A stretch of 64,000 nt of DNA from HNR sp040400085. Its GTDB lineage: Bacteria > Actinomycetota > Actinomycetes > Actinomycetales > Microbacteriaceae. The notes beneath the pieces were generated by a model that was not told the DNA's origin, did no database searches, and was given only the letters and a program-made list of their open reading frames with translations. Where the stretch lies: assembly GCA_040400085.1 (NCBI GenBank), contig JBBAQX010000006.1, forward strand, positions 1 through 64,000, read 5' to 3'. Positions 17,077 through 22,059 of the stretch are shown piece after piece (the stretch's first letter is position 1; every line of letters begins with the position of its first letter). A program made the translations under genes and the position numbers.

Positions 17077-17115
17077 CGCCCCGTCTTGGTCTTCGGACTG
17101 AGACGGGGCGTTTTT
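17077..17115 (+). terminator. Rho-independent terminator of the late operon
   Basis: CGCCCCGTCT (17077-17086) pairs with AGACGGGGCG (17101-17110), followed by TTTTT. It ends the rightward structural/lysis operon just before the leftward cargo genes. Confidence 0.9.
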
Positions 17116-17117
17116 CG

Positions 17118-17549
17118 TTATTCTGGGCTGAGGCATCGAGCAACGCGCATATATGCCTTTTGAGCGTCGCGTAACGTCGGGCCGTTAAGCCCATGCTCAT
17201 AACGAACCGCAACGCTCAATGTGTGCAGCATTGTGTAGTCACCGCCAATATCTGGATACAAATATCGAGCTATTTGATTCAGCCCTTCCCCTCGTTTTGG
17301 GTGACCTTGGTGGAAGTCAACATGACGCGATGACGCTGTGAGCTTATGGTGGACCTCGCGCGCAGTGGCGTCGCTGTTTAGTCGAGGGTCAGCGAGTAAT
17401 GCATTTCTGAGTAAATGGAGAGCCGAGTAAAAATAGCAGACTACAGACCATTGGTCACCCAGCCCGAATATGCACTCTGCTGTGCTTAGATGCGTGTCGT
17501 GTCGCTGAATGTGGTCAACAGGGACGCTGGGGGATGAGGGGGGAGTCAT
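17118..17549 (-). CDS. HEPN-like protein, possible nuclease or toxin
   Basis: A 143-aa protein from ATG 17549 (an upstream TTG at 17567 has no RBS), four bases after the stop of the partner gene. The core WSVVCYFYSALHLLRNALL, followed by HHKL and ending in YTMLHTLSVAVRYEHG, fits the pattern of small HEPN-domain proteins (W..V..FYSALHL...L, then H..R, then Y..L...S..ARY). An RX4H arrangement (RHVDFH) is present, as in catalytic HEPN RNases, though mid-protein rather than at the end. HEPN proteins act as RNase toxins or RNA/nucleotide-binding partners in TA and anti-phage systems. The DNA is more AT-rich than the phage genes around it. Tentative. Confidence 0.5.
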   Translation of the reverse strand: MTPPSSPSVPVDHIQRHDTHLSTAECIFGLGDQWSVVCYFYSALHLLRNALLADPRLNSDATAREVHHKLTASSRHVDFHQGHPKRGEGLNQIARYLYPDIGGDYTMLHTLSVAVRYEHGLNGPTLRDAQKAYMRVARCLSPE

Positions 17550-17553
17550 CTCG

Positions 17554-17859
17554 TTAGCGCGCAGCAAATATTTTGTTTGAGACCGATACTCTATCGGACT
17601 GTTCGAGGTTCAATCGCCCGAATCGGAGAACTAGCTCCGCTTCGTCCGAAAAAATATCTTGGACAGCAAAGAAACTCTCTACTGCTTCTTTTTGCGTTTC
17701 AAAAGTATTGGTTATCAATTCAGCATGCACTACACCTTGTTGGGAAGTCGCGGAGTACTGAATCCCAAGGGAAAGCATCTTCTCTCCGGCACCGAGGCTC
17801 TGCTCAGCATGAATCAAAATGGATTGCACTAAAGCTTGATCTTCAGTGGGTGTGTTCAT
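17554..17859 (-). CDS. Unknown small protein paired with the HEPN-like gene
   Basis: A 101-aa protein from ATG 17859, preceded by GGATGAGG. An N-terminal helix (ALVQSILIHAEQSLGAG) is followed by alternating strands and helices (VVHAELITNTFETQKEAVES, then DEAELVLRFGRLNL). It has no membrane segment and no nucleotidyltransferase or kinase motif. It is the first gene of a two-gene leftward unit whose second gene is HEPN-like. In such pairs the small first gene is often the antitoxin or regulator, but no family is recognised here. AT-rich relative to the late genes. Confidence 0.6.
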   Translation of the reverse strand: MNTPTEDQALVQSILIHAEQSLGAGEKMLSLGIQYSATSQQGVVHAELITNTFETQKEAVESFFAVQDIFSDEAELVLRFGRLNLEQSDRVSVSNKIFAAR

Positions 17860-17966
17860 AACCTCATCCTACGTGGCTAGATCTCGTGATTGCAATCTTG
17901 AATAGATTATTTCCCAGTATCTCTAATTGTTCGCTTACGCCTGGAGAAAAAGCCCACCAGTGACAA

Positions 17967-17992
17967 CCTGACATGCTTCGGCATTTGTCAGG
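17967..17992. repeat. Hairpin/inverted repeat in the divergent control region
   Basis: CCTGACATGC, TTCG loop, then GCATTTGTCAGG: a 7-bp outer stem (CCTGACA/TGTCAGG) plus a 3-bp inner stem with a two-base bulge. It lies between the leftward HEPN unit and the rightward UmuD-like gene, so it may be an operator for either, or a structured RNA end. Confidence 0.45.
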
Positions 17993-18012
17993 GGCATGAC
18001 GTAGAGTATCGC

Positions 18013-18028
18013 TCGAACACGTTTTCGA
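18013..18028. promoter_or_regulatory. SOS (LexA) box upstream of the umuD-like gene
   Basis: TCGAACACGTTTTCGA differs by one base from the CGAAC-N4-GTTCG consensus of actinobacterial/Bacillus LexA boxes. It lies 18 bases before the preferred start of the UmuD-like gene, so expression is probably switched on by DNA damage, in step with prophage induction. Confidence 0.7.
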
Positions 18029-18045
18029 GTGATGGAGTGCCGTTG

Positions 18046-18399
18046 ATGAAGTTTCGTGCAGTGTCCGAGGGGCCAGGCGGCCCAACCATCGACCTCAACA
18101 CGCACCTCATAGACGACCCCACGTCAACATTCCTTCTCCGTGTGAGCGGCGACAGCATGACGGGCGCGGGGATCTCGGACGGCGACGAGGTGATCGTAGA
18201 CCGCTCAAAGACCGCGCAGCACGGTAGCATCGTCATCGCTGAGCTTGACGGCGAGCTGACAATCAAACGGCTCATCCTGAACGACTTCGGGCGGCCGATC
18301 CTCCACGCAGAGAACCCGGCCTACCCGGATATCATCGTCCCCGAGCTGGGCGAGTTCTCGGTGTGGGGCGTGGTCACGGTGTGCCTGCATCACCTGTAG
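18046..18399 (+). CDS. UmuD-like S24 peptidase-family protein (no UmuC partner)
   Basis: A 117-aa protein. ATG 18046 is chosen over GTG 18037 because the GGAG at 18034-18037 gives it correct spacing. It has the S24 autoprotease core: catalytic Ser in VSGDSMTGAGISDGDEVIVD and catalytic Lys in GELTIKRL, with FGVV-like WGVVTVCLHHL at the end, closely in the manner of UmuD. UmuD cleaves itself on RecA filaments and then serves the error-prone polymerase UmuC. No umuC follows; instead a leftward gene overlaps its 3' end. An SOS box lies directly upstream. It may modulate the host polymerase, or act in phage SOS sensing. Confidence 0.85.
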   Translation: MKFRAVSEGPGGPTIDLNTHLIDDPTSTFLLRVSGDSMTGAGISDGDEVIVDRSKTAQHGSIVIAELDGELTIKRLILNDFGRPILHAENPAYPDIIVPELGEFSVWGVVTVCLHHL

Positions 18400-18586
18400 C
18401 AGACTCTTCTGCGCGCCAGTTCCCACGCCCGGGGCGGGCTGCGTTCCATGCGTCGATTGTTTCGGGGAGCCATCCGCGTGTTTTGCCGGTCATAGCATCA
18501 GGTGCAGGGAGTTTGTAGCGGTTGAGGGTGCCCCGAGTGACGCCGAGACGTTCGGCGACCTCAGGGGATGACAAATAGATGATCAT
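18374..18586 (-). CDS. AlpA/excisionase-like helix-turn-helix protein
   Basis: A 70-aa protein from ATG 18586. The longer frame upstream gives an unlikely His/Arg-rich leader and is covered by another small gene, so the short start is chosen. YLSSPEVAERLGVTRGTLNR is a MerR/AlpA-type helix-turn-helix, followed by the wing-like GKTRGWLPETIDAWNAARPG. Such proteins serve as excisionases or transcription regulators in prophages. It shares ATGA with the preceding tiny membrane-protein gene and overlaps the UmuD-like gene tail to tail by 26 bases. Confidence 0.72.
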   Translation of the reverse strand: MIIYLSSPEVAERLGVTRGTLNRYKLPAPDAMTGKTRGWLPETIDAWNAARPGRGNWRAEESATGDAGTP

Positions 18587-18720
18587 TTCTTGCCTTGGGG
18601 GATAAGACTTATCGCGGCTGCGGCGAGGGCTATGAACGCTGCTGTGGGGTTGGTGGTGAAGGTGATGACCGCGACGGTGAGCATCATTATTGTGGGCATG
18701 AATCGGATTGTGTTTTTCAT
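18583..18720 (-). CDS. 45-aa membrane protein
   Basis: ATG 18720 to a TGA that overlaps the start of the HTH gene (ATGA), which argues that it is translated. Two hydrophobic stretches are visible: about residues 7-23 (FMPTIMMLTVAVITFTT) and 27-40 (AAFIALAAAAISLI), ending PQGKK. No clear Shine-Dalgarno is seen. Phage mini membrane proteins of this kind include superinfection-exclusion and holin-like factors; the role here is unknown. Confidence 0.5.
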   Translation of the reverse strand: MKNTIRFMPTIMMLTVAVITFTTNPTAAFIALAAAAISLIPQGKK

Positions 18721-18744
18721 GTGTGAGTGACACGATGGGAAGTG

Positions 18745-18777
18745 CGGGCCGGAGGTAATTGGGTTATCTCCGGCCCG
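18745..18777. terminator. Hairpin between two mini-genes
   Basis: CGGGCCGGAG (18745-18754) pairs with CTCCGGCCCG (18768-18777), a 10-bp stem. TTT follows on the + strand only. It may end rightward transcription coming from the UmuD-like gene, or attenuate the leftward chain. Confidence 0.5.
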
Positions 18778-18784
18778 TTTGAGC

Positions 18785-18895
18785 TTAGGACTTGATCGCG
18801 GTTATCAGGGCGGCTATCGAGCTGATTAGCCCGGTTAGCACGGCTCCGATGGTTGCGATTAGGAGCCTTTGCTCTTTGCGCTTCTTGGGTGTCAT
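18785..18895 (-). CDS. 36-aa membrane mini-protein
   Basis: ATG 18895 is preceded by a perfect ribosome binding site, GGAGGTGAAA. The product has a basic start (MTPKKRKEQR) followed by one membrane helix (about residues 11-33, LLIATIGAVLTGLISS...). The combination of perfect RBS and clean helix makes it very likely to be translated even though it is tiny. It belongs to the leftward chain behind the ImmA-like gene. Function unknown. Confidence 0.65.
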   Translation of the reverse strand: MTPKKRKEQRLLIATIGAVLTGLISSIAALITAIKS

Positions 18896-18971
18896 TTTCA
18901 CCTCCTCTGTTTGGTTATGCTTCTACTATACATACAATTGTGTGTAATGCAAGCATCGGGGGAGAACTTTC

Positions 18972-19103
18972 CTACTCGTCCTTTTTCGGCTGCACCATAT
19001 CCCCATCATGCGACACCCGCACATGCCCGCAAGTACACACCCAGGCGCGGCCATCCCACACCATAGGATCGCCGCAGTTGAGGCAATTCGGTGAATCAAA
19101 CAT
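18972..19103 (-). CDS. Small zinc-ribbon-like protein
   Basis: A 43-aa protein from ATG 19103, two bases after the stop of the preceding gene (translational coupling likely). Cys7 and Cys10 (NCLNCGDPM) and Cys23, Cys25 and His27 (WVCTCGHVRV) form a plausible zinc-binding knuckle. The tail is charged. The longer upstream frame overlaps the coding part of the preceding gene and is rejected. Such mini zinc proteins in phages often act as nucleic-acid or polymerase-binding regulators; here the role is unknown. Confidence 0.6.
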   Translation of the reverse strand: MFDSPNCLNCGDPMVWDGRAWVCTCGHVRVSHDGDMVQPKKDE

Positions 19104-19105
19104 AT

Positions 19106-19495
19106 CTAGTGGAAAAACACTTTGATGATTCCGCCAACGGCGATGGTCACAAGTGCGCCAAGCAAGGCGGTAGCGGCTACGGCTCGATAGAGGAAGTCGG
19201 AGTATCGACATATTCGATAATAGGTTTTGTGCTCACGAATAAACGCGGCTACACGATCCTCCTCGCCCGGATGGGTAAACCGCTTGCACGCCTGGTGACA
19301 GAAGAGGTCCGAAAAGAATGTGGCAGTAACCAGCCCCTGCATAACCTTTAGTCCAGGAACGCCAGTGTCGTCAGTAGATGCTCTTGGCTTTACATCCTCG
19401 GATGCTTCCATCTCGGTAGCCACGGCTTTTGTGCTGCGAAAATTGGCTGCATCTTTTGAAGGAACGTCGCCATTGACAGGGGGGATGGTATTCAA
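19106..19495 (-). CDS. Unknown protein with C-terminal membrane anchor
   Basis: A 129-aa protein, probably from TTG 19495 (GGAAG about 13 bases upstream), 7 bases after the ImmA-like stop. Residues 1-50 are polar and probably disordered. The middle has His/Cys residues (FFSDLFCHQACKRF), and the C-terminus carries one membrane helix (about 105-128, ALLGALVTIAVGG). A tail-anchored protein next to an ImmA-like protease and a zinc-ribbon mini-protein may be a substrate or partner of the protease; that is inference. Confidence 0.6.
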   Translation of the reverse strand: MNTIPPVNGDVPSKDAANFRSTKAVATEMEASEDVKPRASTDDTGVPGLKVMQGLVTATFFSDLFCHQACKRFTHPGEEDRVAAFIREHKTYYRICRYSDFLYRAVAATALLGALVTIAVGGIIKVFFH

Positions 19496-19502
19496 TTTAG
19501 AA

Positions 19503-20042
19503 TTAGACTTCCGCTCGTAACCTCAAAGTATCGAGACGGTTCGTCATCGCTTGGATGGAAACGTTAAACATCCGTGTAAGCGCACCCATCTTGTGCCCTT
19601 CATCCACGTATTGCTTCACCAAAGATGTGGGCATGAGAAGTTCTGCGGCAAACTTGTTTGCGTAGATCTCATCCTGATTAGTGCCGCATGAGGAAAGCTC
19701 ATCTCGCTTATATAGAAAGCCCTTGTCCATGCTTGGGTTGTCGCGTAAAACGGTAAAAAAATGACCGATCTCATGCGCACATGTGAAACGTTGACGAACG
19801 GGGGCATGTTCACTATTGAGGATCATGTCAATATCAGAATCTGGAGAGCTCTCAAGCTTGGCAATCATCCCAGAAGTTCCGTTTTCGAGTTTGGTGGAAA
19901 AAACGTTTATTCCCAGGGTTCGCGCGATAACGACAGGGTCGATAGGAAGCTGATAGCTCTCCCCGTTGTGATACGTATCGAGAGCGATCTGGGCGGCATC
20001 TTCTGGCCGCGCATAGAATGATGATTCCAATTTTCCCTCCAT
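19503..20042 (-). CDS. ImmA/IrrE-family metallo-endopeptidase
   Basis: A 179-aa protein from ATG 20042 (RBS AGAGGAT). The zinc motif HEXXH is in FTCAHEIGHFFTVL, with a downstream Glu in EIYANKFAAELLMPTSLVKQ, the second part of the family signature. ImmA-type proteases cleave and inactivate HTH repressors of mobile elements and so induce them. Usually the cognate repressor gene is adjacent; here there is none with an XRE-type HTH. A membrane-anchored protein and a zinc-ribbon protein follow instead. A palindromic operator lies upstream at 20070-20090. It could alternatively function as an antitoxin-like or defence-associated protease. Confidence 0.85.
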   Translation of the reverse strand: MEGKLESSFYARPEDAAQIALDTYHNGESYQLPIDPVVIARTLGINVFSTKLENGTSGMIAKLESSPDSDIDMILNSEHAPVRQRFTCAHEIGHFFTVLRDNPSMDKGFLYKRDELSSCGTNQDEIYANKFAAELLMPTSLVKQYVDEGHKMGALTRMFNVSIQAMTNRLDTLRLRAEV

Positions 20043-20069
20043 ATCCTCTTATATTCAGTCTAGCCATGT

Positions 20070-20090
20070 CGGTTTACAAAGTGTAAACCG
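20070..20090. promoter_or_regulatory. Palindromic operator upstream of the immA-like operon
   Basis: CGGTTTACA-AAG-TGTAAACCG: perfect 9-bp inverted repeats around a 3-base centre, 28 bases upstream of the ImmA-like start. It has the form of a phage repressor operator, yet no matching HTH repressor is encoded in the window other than the AlpA-like protein. Confidence 0.75.
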
Positions 20091-20125
20091 GCGCGACATT
20101 TAGGAGGAATTTGCAGGCAGTGAGA

Positions 20126-20281
20126 TTATTTGGCTTCCTCCGGCTCGCGCATGACCCACTCGACTCGGAAACCCTCCGGCGCAGCGGCTCGCGCAGCGTC
20201 TGCCGGGGACTCACCTGGGGCCACCTCTATCTAGATCTCGACTAGCTCAGTGGACTGAAGATGTGCAGTGTATATAGCCAT
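20126..20281 (-). pseudogene. Small prophage gene interrupted by an in-frame TAG
   Basis: Read leftward from ATG 20281, the frame gives MAIYTAHLQSTELVEI, then a TAG codon (20231-20233), then IEVAPGESPADAARAAAPEG and FRVEWVMREPEEAK to a TAA at 20126-20128. Both halves join in sense as a ~51-residue acidic alpha/beta mini-protein of a type common in actinophages (…VEIEV…PADAARAA.PEG.RVEWV). The TAG therefore looks like a nonsense mutation, or less likely a readthrough or internal GTG start. A rightward 41-codon frame with AGGAGG at 20102 overlaps it, but its product is Arg/Ser-rich and less convincing. Confidence 0.5.
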
Positions 20282-20320
20282 GAGAACGAGGATTGCATAT
20301 CTACATGTGGGTGGCAATCC

Positions 20321-20342
20321 TCAGACATAATTCAGACATAAC
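20321..20342 (+). repeat. Tandem 11-bp direct repeat near attR
   Basis: TCAGACATAAT followed at once by TCAGACATAAC. Lying about 135 bases inside attR, it has the form of integrase arm-type sites. The rest of 20282-20474 holds no convincing gene. Confidence 0.45.
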
Positions 20343-20474
20343 GCGAGACAAAGGAAGGCAAATTTATGACAACTCATGCAAACGCAGGAATCAGGAAAGA
20401 TCCCTTTTAGCGAAAGCGATTCACGACTATTCAAAACTGAACAAAACTGAGCAAATCGATACCCAAACGAAGAC

Positions 20475-20506
20475 GAGGTCGCAGGTTCAAATCCTGTCAT
20501 CCCGAC
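20475..20506 (+). other. attR: tRNA-Pro 3' fragment at prophage end
   Basis: GAGGTCGCAGGTTCAAATCC (with the T-arm) continuing TGTCATCCCGAC matches the 3' part of actinobacterial tRNA-Pro: variable loop, T stem-loop and acceptor strand. No 5' half is present upstream, so this is the duplicated tRNA end left by integration rather than a whole tRNA gene. The intact gene should be at attL outside the window. Confidence 0.8.
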
Positions 20507-20510
20507 AGAT

Positions 20511-20545
20511 AAGCCCCGGAAACTCAAAGGTTTCCGGGGCTTTTC
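20511..20545 (+). terminator. Rho-independent terminator of the tRNA-Pro locus
   Basis: AAGCCCCGGAAAC (20511-20523) pairs with GTTTCCGGGGCTT (20530-20542), a 13-bp stem followed by TTTT overlap. This is the original tRNA terminator, now displaced with attR. Confidence 0.9.
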
Positions 20546-20775
20546 TCGTTTGTGCTGCTTGACCTCCCATATTTTCTCATGCGTAATTGATTCAATTTGG
20601 TGGGTCTGCGGGGGCGCTGGTGGCATTCTCCGACTTATCGCGCGTCGTTCGGGTGAGCGAATTGCGTTTCTTGTTCGGTTGCTACTACAAGTGTGCGATA
20701 TTGGAGAGGGCAGCAATCTCTGTCGGCATTAGGCTGTGTGATACTGACAGGGTTTCGCGAGAGGTAAGGATTTCG

Positions 20776-21792
20776 ATGGCGGTCACATTGCACGATGTTG
20801 CCAGGGTAGCTGGGGTCTCAATCAAAACTGTCTCGAACGTCATCAATGATTACCCTCACATCCGTGTTTCTACGCGGGAGAGAGTTCTCTCAGCGATTGA
20901 TGAGCTCGGGTATCAACCCAATCTGTCGGCGCGCGGGTTACGGTCTGGCCGTACCGGTGCAATCGGTTTGATTATTCCTGACCTGAAGAACGCATATTTT
21001 GCCGAGCTCGCTGATGCGGTTATTCGCTCGGCTGCTGAGCACGGCTTGGCCGTTGTGATCCAGCAGAGCGAGGGCGACCGTGAGCGAGAGATTCAATTGC
21101 TCAGTGGGCCTCAAATGCGAATGGTCGACGGAGTGTTGCTGAGCGTACTCGGGCTAGGGGCGGAGGATGCGGAATTTCTCAGGATATCCAAACCTCTCGT
21201 GCTGCTGGGGGAAAGAGCTTTTGATGGCGCCGCCGATCAAGTAACTATGCAAAATGTTGCTGCCGCGCGTGCGGCAACCGAGCTCCTGATTAAGTGGAAG
21301 CGTAGGCGCATCCTAGCTCTCGGGGCAAGTATGGATCAAGCTATTGGCTCTACAGGTTTACGACTCGAAGGGTATCGGCAGGCGCTTGAAACCGCGGGGA
21401 TTCCTATCGAACAAGAATTAATTGTTGCTGTGGATAATTGGCGTCGATCCGAGGGGGCCGAGGCGATGCGGGCTGCCCTTGCGCGCAACATTCGTTTCGA
21501 TGGCGTTATTGCTTTTAACGATGTCATTGCGTTGGGTGCGATGAGGGCCTTGCAGGAGACTGGGGTGCGCATCCCTGAGGACGTCGCGCTGATTGGCTTC
21601 GACGACATCGATGAGACTAGATATTCGCTGCCAACGTTGTCGACAATCGACCCCGGGAGATCCGAGATTGCGACCGAGGCGGTTCGGATGCTCTTGGAAC
21701 GGATTTCGGGGAATAAGGATCTTCCTCCGCGTCTGTATGAGGCCAGTTTTCGGGTGGTTGAGCGGGAGTCGACGGCGGCTAAAGCTCCTTGA
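20776..21792 (+). CDS. LacI-family transcriptional regulator of the arabinose locus
   Basis: A 338-aa regulator from ATG 20776 (RBS AAGGA five bases upstream); the longer frame runs into the tRNA terminator region and is rejected. The HTH is TLHDVARVAGVSIKTVSNVI with hinge helix QPNLSARGLRSGRTGAIG. The sugar-binding domain runs from about 60 to 330 and ends in FDDIDETRYSLPTLSTIDP, the usual LacI C-terminal strand. It is followed by the strong promoter with three AACGTT cores, typical of LacI-family targets, so it very likely represses the downstream arabinoside operon, with arabinose or an oligosaccharide as inducer. No clear -10/-35 seen upstream of it. Confidence 0.92.
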   Translation: MAVTLHDVARVAGVSIKTVSNVINDYPHIRVSTRERVLSAIDELGYQPNLSARGLRSGRTGAIGLIIPDLKNAYFAELADAVIRSAAEHGLAVVIQQSEGDREREIQLLSGPQMRMVDGVLLSVLGLGAEDAEFLRISKPLVLLGERAFDGAADQVTMQNVAAARAATELLIKWKRRRILALGASMDQAIGSTGLRLEGYRQALETAGIPIEQELIVAVDNWRRSEGAEAMRAALARNIRFDGVIAFNDVIALGAMRALQETGVRIPEDVALIGFDDIDETRYSLPTLSTIDPGRSEIATEAVRMLLERISGNKDLPPRLYEASFRVVERESTAAKAP

Positions 21793-21882
21793 ATCTCAGG
21801 AAAAGAGCTTTGTTGCACTCGGTAAGCAACTGCCAGCTGGTGTCAATTAGATAACATCGGTCGGCTCGGGAATATTTGTGTC

Positions 21883-21911
21883 TTGACAGCGCATAATCTT
21901 CATTATATATT
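21883..21911 (+). promoter_or_regulatory. Promoter of the arabinoside operon
   Basis: TTGACA (21883-21888), a 17-base spacer and TATATT (21906-21911): near-consensus sigma-70-type. The predicted transcript starts within the operator array and has a leader of about 140 bases. Confidence 0.85.
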
Positions 21912-21913
21912 TT

Positions 21914-21952
21914 CTACAACGTTTACCTACAACGTTTACCAAGAACGTTTTA
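21914..21952 (+). promoter_or_regulatory. Triple LacI-type operator array
   Basis: Two identical 13-mers CTACAACGTTTAC (21914-21926, 21927-21939) and a third degenerate copy CAAGAACGTTTTA (21940-21952). The palindromic AACGTT cores start at 21918, 21931 and 21944, exactly 13 bp apart, directly after the -10 box. Presumed binding sites of the LacI-family protein encoded upstream. Confidence 0.82.
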
Positions 21953-22059
21953 GATTAGGTTCGTGATCGATTTTGGAGCCGTACGTGTCGTCACTCCGAC
22001 GACGGGCCCCGCGCATCTCAGAACTCGAGATGTTACTCAACGAAGAGAAGTGGAATCAT

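Larger units (their letters stand above)
1..20506. mobile_element. Siphovirus-type prophage, right portion (left end outside window)
   Basis: A continuous set of phage genes in canonical order (terminase, portal, protease, capsid, connectors, tail tube, chaperones, tape measure, tail tip, fibre, endolysin, holin-like) is followed by leftward accessory genes. The right boundary is a tRNA-Pro 3' fragment at 20475-20506. The morphogenesis genes are tightly packed and mostly overlap by 1-14 bases, as in a functional late operon. The window lacks an integrase, replication genes and a classical HTH repressor, so it shows only part of the element. The interrupted terminase at the left edge and an internal TAG at 20231-20233 suggest that decay may have begun. 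Left boundary unknown. Confidence 0.93.

Noticed and set aside
20101..20235. 41-codon rightward gene with AGGAGG at 20102
   Set aside because: Starts are poorly spaced and the product is Arg/Ser-rich; the opposite frame is more protein-like.
20461..20507. Complete tRNA-Pro gene
   Set aside because: Only variable loop, T-arm and 3' acceptor strand are present; the upstream bases do not form D-arm or anticodon stem.
20293..20562. 89-aa rightward frame across attR
   Set aside because: It crosses the attachment site and terminator, has no RBS, and the product looks random.
20321..20716. 131-aa leftward frame containing GMTGFEPATSSS
   Set aside because: It reads the reverse strand of the tRNA-Pro end and the terminator; GMTGFEPATS is a known artefact of antisense tRNA translation.
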